Source of the DNA: Zarea fungicola | Taxonomy: Eukaryota > Ascomycota > Sordariomycetes > Hypocreales > Cordycipitaceae | Direction of reading: 5' to 3' | Assembly (NCBI GenBank): GCA_900169235.1 | Contig: FWCC01000084.1 | Coordinates: 1-24,265 of the forward strand | DNA: 24,265 nt | Shown here: positions 1 through 11,701 of the stretch, one piece after another | Position numbering within the stretch: the first letter of the stretch is position 1 | How the letters are laid out: each line of letters opens with the position of its first letter | Translations under genes and position numbers: made by a program | The notes under the pieces: model-generated | Told to the model about the DNA's origin: nothing | Seen by the model: the letters and a program-made list of their open reading frames with translations, nothing else | The model's database searches: none

Positions 1-155
1 AAAATGTAGAATATAATTATAATAATATAGTTCTATCAAGTCCTATATCATTTATTATATCTATTCTTACTTTAACTTTATTATTATTTTTATTTATGAA
101 CAAAGAATGACTTAGCATGGGTACCATATTGGTACAAATAATATTTAATAGTTAA
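1..155 (+). CDS. nad2: NADH dehydrogenase subunit 2, C-terminal end (continues from 24265)
   Basis: This is the last part of nad2, cut by the arbitrary opening of a circular molecule. Bases 1-2 complete a Lys codon begun at 24265. The frame then runs from 3 to the TAA at 153-155 and ends with the hydrophobic tail typical of fungal ND2 (MNKEWLSMGTILVQIIFNS), with UGA read as Trp. The A of the stop codon at 155 is also the first base of the nad3 ATG, the 1-nt nad2/nad3 overlap known from filamentous ascomycetes. Joined across the ends, the gene has 552 codons including the stop. Confidence 0.96.
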
Positions 156-574
156 TGAGTGGTACAACTTTTCTTTTTATATTTGTTTGTGTTATAGCTA
201 TTTTATTTTTAGCTTTAAATTTTATATTAGCTCCACATAATCCTTACCAAGAAAAATATAGTATATTTGAATGTGGTTTCCACAGTTTCTTAGGTCAAAA
301 TAGAACACAATTTGGTGTTAAATTCTTCATATTTGCATTAGTGTATTTATTATTAGACTTAGAAATATTAGTTATTTATCCTTATGGATTAAGTAGCTAT
401 GAAAATGGTATATATGGTTTAATTATCGTATTATTATTTATAGGTATAATTACAGCCGGTTTTGTATTTGAATTAGGTAAAGGTGCTTTAAAAATAGATA
501 GTAGACAATCTTATAACTACTTTAATGTAGATTCTACTAAAAATTTCGTAAATACATTTTATGAAAATAAATAA
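155..574 (+). CDS. nad3: NADH dehydrogenase subunit 3 (complex I)
   Basis: ND3 is an inner-membrane subunit of complex I near the quinone site. The 139-residue product has three membrane segments (about 5-25, 55-75, 85-108). Between the first two lies the conserved loop with FECGF; Cys40 corresponds to the residue whose exposure reports the active/deactive transition in other species. An acidic cluster (LLDLEILVIYP) opens the second half, as in the family. The ATG shares its A with the nad2 stop codon, so the two genes are probably on one transcript. The polar tail after residue 110 (DSRQSYNYFNVDSTKNF...) is slightly longer than in many homologues. Confidence 0.97.
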   Translation: MSGTTFLFIFVCVIAILFLALNFILAPHNPYQEKYSIFECGFHSFLGQNRTQFGVKFFIFALVYLLLDLEILVIYPYGLSSYENGIYGLIIVLLFIGIITAGFVFELGKGALKIDSRQSYNYFNVDSTKNFVNTFYENK

Positions 575-928
<354 letters not shown>

Positions 929-946
929 TTGCATATAATTGTTTAA

Positions 947-961
947 GGGTTGGTTGGTGGG
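947..961 (+). other. G-rich 15-mer, quadruplex-like
   Basis: GGGTTGGTTGGTGGG begins 19 nt after the atp9 stop codon. It has four G runs separated by 1-2 nt, the pattern of a two-tier G-quadruplex, on the coding (RNA) strand. Surrounding spacer sequence is almost pure A/T, so the element stands out. Function is unknown. Confidence 0.5.
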
Positions 962-962
962 T

Positions 963-989
963 TTATATAAATAATAAATATTTATATAA
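963..989 (+). repeat. Stem-loop upstream of cox2
   Basis: A perfect 11-bp stem (TTATATAAATA paired with TATTTATATAA) closes a 5-nt loop, ATAAA. It follows directly after the G-rich element and lies 45 nt before the cox2 start. It is a candidate processing or stability element of the atp9-cox2 transcript. Confidence 0.5.
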
Positions 990-1034
990 TATAATTATTG
1001 TTCTTGATAATAAGAAATTTATATCATATATATA

Positions 1035-1784
1035 GTGAAGAACTTATTTAATAATATAGTTAGTTTTGATGCACCAGAGGCTTGAGGTATATACTTCCAA
1101 GATAGTGCAACTCCTCAAATGGAAGGATTAATAGAATTACATGATAATATTATGTATTACTTAGTAGTAATATTATTTGGTGTAGGATGAGTATTATTTT
1201 CTATAGTAAAAAATTTTTCTATAGAAAGCTCACCTATTTCTCATAAATATTTAAATCATGGTACATTAATAGAATTAGTATGAACTATTACACCAGCATT
1301 AGTTTTAATATTAATCGCTTTCCCTTCATTTAAATTATTATATTTAATGGATGAAGTTAATGATCCATCATTAACTATTATAGCTGAAGGACATCAATGA
1401 TATTGAAGTTACCAATATCCTGATTTCATAAATTCAGACGGTGAATTTATAGAATTTGATTCTTATATTGTACCTGAATCTGATTTAGAAGATGGAGGTT
1501 TAAGAATGTTAGAAGTTGATAACAGAGTAATGTTACCTGAATTAACTCATACAAGAATAGTAGCTACAAGTGGTGATGTTATACATTCATTAGCTTGTCC
1601 TGCTTTAGGTATTAAATGTGATGCATATCCAGGTAGATTAAATCAAATATCAATATTTGTTAACAGACCAGGTGTATTCTATGGACAATGTTCTGAAATT
1701 TGTGGAATATTACATAGCTCAATGCCTCTTGTATTCCAATCTACAGATTTACCTTCATTCCTTAATTGATTATATAATGCTTAA
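1035..1784 (+). CDS. cox2: Cytochrome c oxidase subunit 2
   Basis: Cox2 carries the CuA centre that accepts electrons from cytochrome c. The product is 249 residues if translation begins at the GTG at 1035 ([27 protein letters not shown]), which matches the family length and N-terminus. No ATG lies in frame before the conserved DAPEAWGIYFQ block, and an in-frame TAA sits at 1011. Two membrane helices are followed by the intermembrane cupredoxin domain. CuA ligands are visible: His184, Cys219, Glu221, Cys223, His227 and Met230 ([12 protein letters not shown]). Several UGA codons encode conserved Trp, for example in HQWYWSYQYP and the C-terminal NWLYNA. Confidence 0.96.
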
Positions 1785-1843
1785 TATATAAGCAATAAAA
1801 TATTATTTTAATATTTTAGTTATAATATCCATTTAGGTTTAAT

Positions 1844-1887
1844 TTGATTATATTTATAGTAAGTAATCTATAAACATTTATAATCAA
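1844..1887 (+). repeat. Stem-loop abutting trnR(ACG)
   Basis: TTGATTATA-TTTATAG pairs with CTATAAA-TATAATCAA: 16 bp with a 4-nt CATT bulge and loop TAAGTAAT. It ends 1 nt before the tRNA 5' end and belongs to the set of tRNA-adjacent stem-loops described in the findings. Confidence 0.6.
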
Positions 1888-1888
1888 A

Positions 1889-1959
1889 AGGGTATTAGTT
1901 TAATGGTAAAACCAGGTACTACGGATACCTTAATGATAGTTCGAATCTGTCATATCCTT
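1889..1959 (+). tRNA. trnR: tRNA-Arg(ACG)
   Basis: Cloverleaf: acceptor AGGGTAT/ATATCCT, D stem GTTT/AAAC, anticodon stem AGGTA/TACCT with loop CTACGGA (anticodon ACG, CGN codons), T arm GATAG-TTCGAAT-CTGTC. The cox2-nad4L position is the usual hypocrealean one. Confidence 0.95.
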
Positions 1960-2011
1960 AAATATATATTAATATATAGGATAAATTTGTATTTATATAA
2001 AAATTAATTTA

Positions 2012-2281
2012 ATGAGTTTAACTTTAGTACTTTTTTTAATAGGAATCTTAGGATTCGTATTTAATAGAAAAAATATAATATTAATGTTAATCTCTATAGA
2101 GATAATGTTAGTATCTATTACATTCTTAATTTTGATAAGTTCTATAAATCTTGATGATATTATAGGACAAACATATGCTATATATATTATAGTTATTGCT
2201 GGAGCAGAATCTGCTATAGGTTTGGCTATATTAGTAGCCTTTTATAGACTTAGAGGAAGTATAGCAATAGAGTATAAATAA
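2012..2281 (+). CDS. nad4L: NADH dehydrogenase subunit 4L (complex I)
   Basis: ND4L is a small complex I membrane subunit in the proton-translocation path next to ND6. The 89-residue protein has three membrane helices, a membrane Glu in [12 protein letters not shown] and a second in [11 protein letters not shown], both conserved in the family. The TAA stop (2279-2281) shares its last A with the nad5 ATG, the classic nad4L/nad5 overlap that implies co-transcription and possibly coupled translation. Confidence 0.98.
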   Translation: MSLTLVLFLIGILGFVFNRKNIILMLISIEIMLVSITFLILISSINLDDIIGQTYAIYIIVIAGAESAIGLAILVAFYRLRGSIAIEYK

Positions 2282-4263
2282 TGTATTTAAGTATAATTAT
2301 ATTACCATTATTAGGATCAATAGCTTCTGGTTTTTTTGGTAGAAAAATCGGTATATCAGGTAGTCGTATCTTAAGCTGTATAAGTATATTTATGACTACA
2401 ACATTTGCTATTATAGCATTCTTTGAAGTAGGATTTAATAATAATCCTGTTTCAATTAATTTATTTAAATGATTAGATAGTGAATCATTTAATATTGCAT
2501 GAAATTTTCAATTTGATAGTTTAACAGTTGCAATGTTAATTCCTGTATTAATAATAAGTTCATTAGTGCACTTTTATTCTATAGGTTATATGAGTCATGA
2601 TCCTCATAGCCAAAGATTCTTTAGTTATTTAAGTTTATTCACTTTTATGATGATCATCTTAGTAACAGGTAATAATTATTTATTAATGTTTGTAGGATGA
2701 GAAGGTGTAGGTGTTTGTTCTTATTTATTAGTTAGTTTCTGATTTACTAGAATAGCTGCTAATCAAAGTTCTTTATCTGCTTTCTTAACAAATAGAGTAG
2801 GTGATGCTTTCTTAACTATAGGAATGTTTGTTATATTATGATCTTTAGGTAATTTAGATTATAGTATAGTATTCTCATTAGCTCCTTATATTAATGAAAA
2901 TATTATAACTATTATAGGTATATGCTTATTAATAGGTGCTATGGCTAAAAGTTCACAAGTAGGTCTTCATATTTGATTACCTATGGCGATGGAAGGTCCT
3001 ACACCTGTTTCTGCATTAATTCATGCTGCTACTATGGTTACAGCTGGAGTGTATTTATTAATACGTTCATCACCATTAATTGAATATAGTTCAACTGTAT
3101 TATTAATATGTTTATGATTAGGTGCTGTAACTACTGTATTTAGTTCATTAATTGGTTTATTCCAACAAGATATTAAAAAAATTATAGCTTATTCTACTAT
3201 GAGTCAATTAGGTATGATGGTGGTAGCTATAGGTTTATCTTCATATAATGTTGCTATATTCCATTTAGTAAATCATGCCTTCTATAAAGGATTATTATTC
3301 TTAGGTGCAGGTGCTGTAATTCACGCTGTAGCGGATAATCAAGATTTAAGAAGATATGGAGGATTAATATCATTCTTACCTTTAACTTATACAGTTATAT
3401 TAATAGCTAGTCTTAGCTTAGTAGCCTTCCCATTCATGACAGGATTCTATAGTAAAGATTTCATATTAGAATCTGCATTTGGCCAATATCATTTTAGTAG
3501 TATCAGTGTTTATGTTATAGCTACTATTGGTGCTATATTTACAACATTATATTCAGTAAAAGTTATATATTTAACATTTATAGCTAACCCTAACGGACCT
3601 ATACAATATTATAAAAATGCACATGAAGGAGATATATTCTTAAGCTTACCTTTAGTTATATTAGCTATATTCTCTATATATTTTGGTTATTTAACTAAAG
3701 ATATATTTATAGGTTTAGGTTCAGGATTCTTTATAGATAATAGTATATTTATCCATCCTATGCATGAAATATTAATAGATACAGAATTTGCTGTACCTAC
3801 TATATTTAAATTATTACCATTTATATTTACAATATCATTTTCAATATTAGCCTTAATTTATCCTGAATTTATGCCTAGCAGTATAACAAACTTTAAATTA
3901 TCAAATATTGGATATTATATATTTGGTTTCTTTAACCAACGTTTCTTAATAGAAATGTTCTATAATAAATTTATCGTAAATACAGTATTAGATCTTGGAG
4001 GTCAAACTACTAAAATATTAGATAAAGGAAGTATAGAATGAATAGGACCATATGGTATAGGATTATCTTTACAAAAAGTAAGTAAAACAATGTCAGGTTT
4101 ACATACAGGTATAGTAACAGATTATGCATTATATATATTATTAGCTATCTGTTTCTATATATCTATATTTACTTTTGTAAATGTATTTAATGATATAATC
4201 AATATTATAACATTATCAAGTGTATTAGTTTTAATAGGAACTAGATACTATATTAAAAATTAA
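2281..4263 (+). CDS. nad5: NADH dehydrogenase subunit 5 (complex I)
   Basis: ND5 is the distal antiporter-like proton-pumping subunit of complex I. The frame is open for 660 residues when UGA is read as Trp and ends at TAA 4261-4263. It begins [20 protein letters not shown]. The antiporter core is clear at about 221-253 ([14 protein letters not shown], then [16 protein letters not shown]). The segment ending [35 protein letters not shown] carries the conserved discontinuous-helix Lys and His residues. The C-terminal arm and lateral helix are complete (ends [12 protein letters not shown]). No intron is present, although nad5 is a common intron host in fungi. Confidence 0.98.
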
Positions 4264-4285
4264 TATAATATAGTTATATATTATA
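4264..4285 (+). repeat. Stem-loop immediately after the nad5 stop
   Basis: TATAATATA pairs perfectly with TATATTATA (9 bp) around loop GTTA. It begins on the base after the nad5 stop codon. It is a possible 3'-end or processing structure; the rest of the spacer up to cob (4286-4389) holds no gene. Confidence 0.5.
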
Positions 4286-4389
4286 ATTAATAAATTTGTA
4301 TTTATTACAGTAATTTTATTTAATAAATTAAACAGTGCGTATATAATACTAAAAGAAACTGTGTGTCAAATTATTTTTTCAAAAAGTCA

Positions 4390-5550
4390 ATGAGAATATT
4401 AAAAAGTCATCCTTTATTAAAATTAGTTAATGCTTATGTAATTGATCATTCACAACCTACAAATATTAATTATTTATGAAACTTCGGTTCATTATTAGGT
4501 TTATGTTTAGTTATACAAATAGCTACAGGAGTAACATTAGCTATGCACTATAACCCTAGTGTAGCTGAAGCCTTCAATTCAGTAGAACATATTATGCGTG
4601 ATGTAAACAATGGATGATTAATCCGTTACTTACACAGTAATACAGCATCTGCTTTCTTCTTTTTAGTATATTTACATATAGGAAGAGGATTCTATTATGG
4701 ATCTTATAGAGCACCTAGAGCATTAGCATGAATATTAGGTGTAGTAATACTTATCTTAATGATAGGAACTGGTTTCTTAGGATATGTTTTACCTTATGGA
4801 CAAATGTCTTTATGAGGTGCTACAGTTATTACAAATTTAATTAGTGCTATACCATGAATAGGGCAAGATATAGTTGAATTTATCTGAGGAGGTTTCTCAG
4901 TTAATAATGCAACTTTAAATAGATTCTTTGCATTACATTACTTATTACCATTTATATTAGCTGCATTAGTATTAATGCATTTAATCGCTGTACATGAAAC
5001 AGCTGGTGCAAGTAACCCATTAGGTACACCATCATATTATGATAGAATACCATTTGCTCCTTATTACTTATTTAAAGATTTAATAACAATCTTTTTCTTT
5101 ATGTTTGGATTAAGTGTATTTGTATTCTTTATGCCTAATGTATTAGGTGATAGCGATAACTATATAATGGCTAATCCTATGCAAACACCTGCTGCTATAG
5201 TACCTGAATGATATTTATTACCATTCTATGCTATATTAAGATCTATCCCTAATAAATTATTAGGTGTAATCGCTATGTTTGCTGCATTAGTAATTTTAAC
5301 TATATTACCTAAAGTAGATTTAGGTATAACTAAAGGTTTACAATTTAGACCTTTAAGTAAAATAGCATTCTATATATTTGTAACTAATTTCTTAATATTA
5401 TTACAATTAGGTGCTAAACATGTTGAAAGTCCATTTATAGAATTTGGACAAATAAGTACATTTGTATATTTTGCTTATTTCTTAATAATAATGCCAGGTA
5501 TAAGTATATTAGAAAATACATTAATAGATTTATCACAAAAAGCTAAATAA
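4390..5550 (+). CDS. cob: Cytochrome b (complex III)
   Basis: Cytochrome b is the membrane core of the bc1 complex, oxidising ubiquinol at the Qo site and reducing quinone at Qi. The product has 386 residues and starts [20 protein letters not shown]. The four heme ligands fall at the canonical positions: His82 and His96 ([15 protein letters not shown]), and His183 and His197 ([15 protein letters not shown]). The Qo-site PEWY motif is present (VPEWYLLPFYA, Trp from UGA). Eight membrane helices fit the family. The gene is intronless. Confidence 0.98.
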
Positions 5551-5560
5551 TTAGTTTTAG

Positions 5561-5604
5561 AAGCATTAGCATGTAATTTGTTATATTAAAAGTTAAGCAT
5601 TAGC
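5561..5604 (+). repeat. 10-nt direct repeat between cob and trnC
   Basis: AAGCATTAGC occurs at 5561-5570 and again at 5595-5604. The second copy lies in the loop of the stem-loop that ends at trnC. Function is unknown. Confidence 0.5.
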
Positions 5605-5624
5605 CTACGATTAAATATAACAAA
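5577..5624 (+). repeat. Stem-loop abutting trnC
   Basis: TTTGTTATATT pairs with AATATAACAAA (11 bp) around a loop of 26 nt. It ends on the base before the tRNA. This is the longest-looped member of the tRNA-adjacent set. Confidence 0.5.
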
Positions 5625-5696
5625 AGATGATGATTGTAAATGGTTTACACTTTAATTGCAAATTAAAAGTTTGAGGTTCGATTCCTCCATTATCTT
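5625..5696 (+). tRNA. trnC: tRNA-Cys(GCA)
   Basis: Acceptor AGATGAT/ATTATCT, D arm TGTA-AATGGTT-TACA, anticodon stem TTTAA/TTAAA with loop TTGCAAA (GCA), T arm TGAGG-TTCGATT-CCTCC with a mismatch at its base. Acceptor pairing can be slid by 1-2 nt, so the ends are approximate. Confidence 0.93.
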
Positions 5697-5894
5697 TAAT
5701 TTAATTTTATTTATATAAATAAGTTACTATAAAAAATTATAGAAAATAATTATATTAGTTTAATAGCTAATAAACAATAAAATATTATAAAATAAAATTT
5801 ATTAGAGTATTGATTTAAATATTTAAAAATATCATTCTTAATTTATACAATATCTCTAAATAATATTTTGTATAAGGACAATTTAAAATCTCAA
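5697..5894 (+). other. trnC-cox1 spacer (cox1 leader)
   Basis: AT-rich leader with no gene. It includes a 16-nt palindrome at 5707-5722 (TTATTTATATAAATAA). Confidence 0.6.
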
Positions 5895-7505
<1,611 letters not shown>

Positions 7506-7524
7506 AGATTTACTACATTATATA

Positions 7525-8541
7525 TTGATCTTTATCACATTTTTAAAGAATAATAATAGGATAATATTTAAATCTATACTAATTATAATATTAATATATT
7601 GCGCTTATTCTTTAATATTTGTGGATGAAGTATACGCTATGGAACGTCATAATACTACTAAAGAGTATTTTAAAGTTGTTTTAGGAGATACTATAGAAAA
7701 TATTAATAATCCAAATACTTCTGGAAATAATAATGTTGAATCTGGTTCTCGACCAAGTACTCTTACTGTTGAATCTAGACCAGGTACTCCTTCGGTTGAA
7801 CCTATATCAACTGGAGGATCTAATTCTCAATTTAATACTCGTGATTTTCATAATGTTATAAATCCACAAAGGAATTTTTTATATCGTGAAGAAATTCATG
7901 GTTATAAATATGGCTCAAATAGTTCTATAATTAATCCGACTTTACAAACGAATTATTCAAATAATTCGCATATTATGTCTAATGTGAGTAATACGATTAA
8001 TTCTAGTAGTCATGCTATCCAAAGTAATTTAAATCCTATGCATATGAATTCTACTGCTGTAAGTCATAGTACTATTATGCAAAATGTAGCTGAATCTAGT
8101 TCTCAAGTTCAAAGTAATATGAATCAAATCACAACTACGACTGAATTTGTTACTAGTCCAACTAATCCAAAACCTTTATGAGTTGAGCATTTTTATACAC
8201 TAGAAGGTTCTAAGTCTGCGAAATGTTCAAATTCTATACTTAAAAGTACACTTCCTTGATATGAAGTAGAGGTTTTAGATATATCAAAATTAACTAGACC
8301 TAAAATAGTAGCTATTAACTTTGACTTTTCACATCAAAATATAGAAGCCATATTTCAAGAATTTCGAAATGAAAAGGGATTCTATGTCTCTAATGAACAT
8401 ATCCCTGGTTTAACTCCAAATAACTATAAAGAATCTATTCCTGATTTCTATGAAAAGCATGCTTTTCATAAGCCTTCTATTGTAACTCATTCAATTTTGA
8501 TAGAAAATGGAGATGCTAGAAAATTATTTATAGCTAAATAA
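7525..8541 (+). CDS. Unidentified ORF between cox1 and nad1, predicted membrane-anchored
   Basis: I do not recognise this 338-codon frame. It starts at TTG 7525; the first ATG is 7639, which would give 300 residues and lose the hydrophobic segment. Residues about 13-33 form one membrane segment or signal anchor (IIFKSILIIILIYCAYSLIF), followed by VDEVYAMER. Residues about 50-215 are low complexity, rich in Ser, Asn, Thr and Pro, with imperfect short repeats (SRPSTLTVE, SRPGTPSVE). Residues about 217-338 look globular (LWVEHFYTLEGSK, STLPWYEVEVLDISKL, ending GDARKLFIAK). Two UGA codons (8179 and 8257) read as Trp inside this part, which suggests mitochondrial translation. CGN arginine codons and G-ending codons (ACG, TCG, CCG, GCG) are more frequent than in the neighbours, hinting at different origin or relaxed selection. 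No endonuclease motif is seen. Confidence 0.72.
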
Positions 8542-8563
8542 TAGAAGTATAATTATACTTCTA
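8542..8563 (+). repeat. 22-bp perfect palindrome filling the ORF-trnR(UCU) gap
   Basis: The half-sequence TAGAAGTATAA is followed directly by its reverse complement. It begins on the base after the ORF stop codon and ends on the base before the tRNA. As RNA it gives a 9-bp stem with loop AATT. Confidence 0.65.
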
Positions 8564-8634
8564 GTCTCATTAGCTCAATGGCAGAGCATAATACTTCTAA
8601 TATTAGGACCTTAGTTCGACTCTAAGATGAGACT
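8564..8634 (+). tRNA. trnR: tRNA-Arg(UCU)
   Basis: Acceptor GTCTCAT/ATGAGAC, D arm GCTC-AATGGCA-GAGC, anticodon stem TAATA/TATTA with loop CTTCTAA (anticodon TCT, AGR codons), T arm CTTAG-TTCGACT-CTAAG. Confidence 0.95.
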
Positions 8635-8964
8635 AAAATAATCATATTTTTAATAAAAATATAGGCTAAACACTAAATTAATTAAAATATTTTTATAAAA
8701 AAGTCATAATTATAATAGTAATTAATACATTTTTATTAATATGTAATTATAAAATATAACTTTGATATTTTATATATAATTATTCATATAATTATAAAGA
8801 TACATAAATGTTTTATATTTTTTTAATGAATATAAACTATTAAAGTATATAACTTTAATAGCATAGATTATGTCCTGTAGACTAAATACTTAATGATAAA
8901 TAAATTTATATAATAAAATATAGTAATTTATATAATACTATAATTATTTATTATTAAAGAAAAA
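8635..8964 (+). other. Largest gene-free stretch (trnR-nad1)
   Basis: About 330 nt of very AT-rich sequence with no ORF, tRNA or rRNA homology that I can see. It contains the stem-loop at 8837-8861. It is the default candidate for a control or replication region, but no origin motif is recognised. Confidence 0.6.
8837..8861 (+). repeat. Stem-loop upstream of nad1
   Basis: CTATTAAAGT pairs perfectly with ACTTTAATAG (10 bp) around loop ATATA. It lies in the longest spacer, about 100 nt before nad1. Confidence 0.55.
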
Positions 8965-10077
8965 ATGAAAAAAATGAATATAACTCTTTTATCAATAATA
9001 GAAACTATTATATTAATGTTACCTGCATTATTAGTAGTAGCTTATGTAACTGTAGCCGAGAGAAAAACAATGGCTAGTATGCAAAGAAGATTAGGTCCTA
9101 ATGCTGTAGGATATTATGGTTTATTACAAGCCTTTGCTGATGCATTAAAATTAATATTAAAAGAATATATAGCACCTACTCAAGCCAATTTAGTATTATT
9201 CTTCTTAGGTCCAATAGTAACATTAATATTTGCTTTATTAGGTTATGCTGTAATACCATATGGTCCAGGTTTATCATTAGGTGACATGGAATTAGGTATA
9301 TTATTTATGTTAGCTGTATCATCATTAGCTACTTACGGTATTTTATTAGCAGGATGAAGTGCTAATAGTAAATATGCTTTCTTAGGTTCATTAAGAAGTA
9401 CAGCTCAATTAATAGCTTATGAATTAGTATTAAGTTCAGTATTATTGATTGTAATTATTATTAATAATACATTAAATTTAAATATAAATGTACAATTCCA
9501 AAAAATTGTATGATTAGGTTTACCTTTATTTTGTATATTAATTATATTCTTTATAGGATCTGTAGCAGAAACAAATAGAGCACCGTTTGATTTAGCTGAA
9601 GCTGAATCAGAATTAGTTAGTGGATTTATGACAGAACATGCTGCAGTAATTTTTGTATTCTTCTTCTTAGCTGAATATGCTAGTATAGTATTAATGTGTA
9701 TATTTACAAGTATATTATTTTTAGGTGGTTATTTAATAGATATACATTTAATTTATTTATTTGATATAATAAATAATATTTATGCCTATTTATTTGATAT
9801 AGATTGATTAGAATCAACTACTTATACTAAATTTAGAGAACAATTAACAGGTTCATCATTAAATGGTTTATTATCTAGTTTAATATTAGGAATAAAAAGT
9901 TCAATAATGGTATTTATATTTATATGAGTAAGAGCATCTTTCCCTAGAATACGTTTCGATCAATTAATGTCATTCTGTTGAACAGTATTATTACCTATAT
10001 TATTTGCCTTTATTGTATTTATACCATCTTTATTATATATTTTAAATATATCATTTATTAATATAAGTTTATTCTAA
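8965..10077 (+). CDS. nad1: NADH dehydrogenase subunit 1 (complex I)
   Basis: ND1 forms much of the quinone-access channel of complex I. The product has 370 residues and about eight membrane helices. The conserved loops are [19 protein letters not shown], near residues 32-50, and the acidic loop [20 protein letters not shown], near 201-220, which lines the quinone/proton path. A hydrophobic insert (about 255-280, [19 protein letters not shown]) precedes the late RIRFDQLM motif. An ATG at 8974 is an equally plausible start ([12 protein letters not shown]), giving 367 residues. The gene is intronless. Confidence 0.97.
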
Positions 10078-10116
10078 TATTATATCAATATTGAATAAAT
10101 ATTAATTAATAAATAC

Positions 10117-10145
10117 TTATTATGTTTTAACCATGTTCATAATAA
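10117..10145 (+). repeat. Stem-loop in the nad1-nad4 spacer
   Basis: TTATTATG pairs with CATAATAA (8 bp) around a 13-nt loop that contains the spacer's few G and C bases. It is a possible processing structure between the two genes. Confidence 0.4.
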
Positions 10146-10181
10146 TAATCATAATATATGAATTATTTATTTATTATCAAA

Positions 10182-11630
10182 ATGTGATTATCTTCACTAT
10201 TAACAATACCTTTGATAGGTACAATTGCAGTCTCTAGTTTAGACTCATATAAAAACAAATCTATTAAATCAGTAGCATTAATAACTAGTATAGTTAATTT
10301 AATTCTTTCATTAGTAATATTTATATTATTTAATAGTAGTACAAATCAATTCCAATTTATACAAGAACATTATAATGTTCAATCATTTGATATATATTTA
10401 GGAGTAGATGGAATATCTATTTATTTTATTTTATTAACAACAATAATAATGCCTATAGCATTGTTATCTAATTGAGATTCAATTAAAGAAAATGTTAAAT
10501 CATACTTAATTATTATGTTATTATTAGAAACATTATTATTAGCGGTATTCATGGCTTTAGATGTTATGTTATTCTATATATTCTTCGAAAGTATTTTACC
10601 TCCTTTATTTATATTAATAGGAATATTTGGATCAGATAATAAAGTAAATGCTAGTTATTATTTATTCTTATATACTTTATGAGGTTCATTATTTTTATTA
10701 TTATCAATATTAAGTACATCATCAATAATGGGTAGTACAGACTTTGATACATTATTTAAATTAAATTTTGAATATACAACTCAAGTATTTTTATTTATTG
10801 GTATATTCATAGCATTTGCTGTAAAAACACCTACAATATTTTTAAATAATTGATTATTAAAAGCTCATGTTGAAAGTCCATTAGGAGGTAGTATAGTGTT
10901 AGCTGCTATAGTATTAAAATTAAGTTTATATGGTATATTTAGATTAATTTTACCTATTTTACCCAAAGCATCATTGGATTATACTTTTGTAATATATACA
11001 ATAGCTGTAATAACAATAATATATGCTAGTTTTAGTACATTAAGAACAACAGATATAAAAGAATTAATAGCTTATAGTTCTGTATGTCATGCTGCAGTTT
11101 ATTTAATAGGTGTATTTAGTAATACAATCCAAGGATTAGAAGGAAGTATAATATTAGGATTAGCTCATGGATTCGTATCAAGTGGATTATTTATATGTGC
11201 CGGAGGTGTATTATATGATAGAACAGGTACAAGAAGTATCTTCTTTTACAGAGGTGTAGCTCAATTAATGCCTATCTTTGCTATATTATTCTTCTTATTA
11301 GCGTTAGGTAATTGTGGAGCTCCATTAACATTAAACTTCGTAGGTGAATTTATGTCATTATATGGTATAATAGAAAAATTACCAGTATTAGGAGTATTTG
11401 CATGTTCATCTATAGTATTCTCAGCTGCTTATACAATATACATGTTTAATAGAACAGCATTTGGTGGTTCATTTACTAGATTCTTAGAAGAAAGTGTATA
11501 CGATGTAAATAAAAGAGAATTTATCATGTTATTTATATTAGTAGCATTTACAATTATATTAGGAATTTATCCTTCTTTAGTATTAAATGTATTAGATTAT
11601 TCAATGAATAGTTTAATATACAGTGTATAA
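10182..11630 (+). CDS. nad4: NADH dehydrogenase subunit 4 (complex I)
   Basis: ND4 is one of the three antiporter-like proton pumps of complex I. From ATG 10182 the product has 482 residues (MWLSSLLTIPLIGTIAVSS), with a UGA Trp as second codon. An in-frame ATG at 10158 would add eight residues. The family core is present: FFESILPPLFILIG with the membrane Glu, VKTPTIF near 214, WLLKAHVESPLGGSI, then LIAYSSVCHAAVYLIG and LGLAHGFVSSGLFI. Fourteen or so membrane helices are expected. No intron is present. Confidence 0.97.
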
Positions 11631-11701
11631 TATAAAATAAAATTATACAACAATTACGTTTTTCCCTTATGTATGATTATAAAAAATAAAATTAGAAGAA
11701 A

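Noticed and set aside
121..135. Perfect inverted repeat GTACCA-TAT-TGGTAC
   Set aside because: It lies wholly inside the nad2 coding end and can be explained by the codons there.
2467..4045. Apparent frame breaks in nad5 (and likewise in cob, cox1, cox2, rps3)
   Set aside because: All are UGA codons at conserved Trp positions; the genome has tRNA-Trp(UCA).
7525..8541. Unknown ORF as an intron homing endonuclease
   Set aside because: No LAGLIDADG or GIY-YIG motif is seen, and the ORF lies between genes, not inside an intron.
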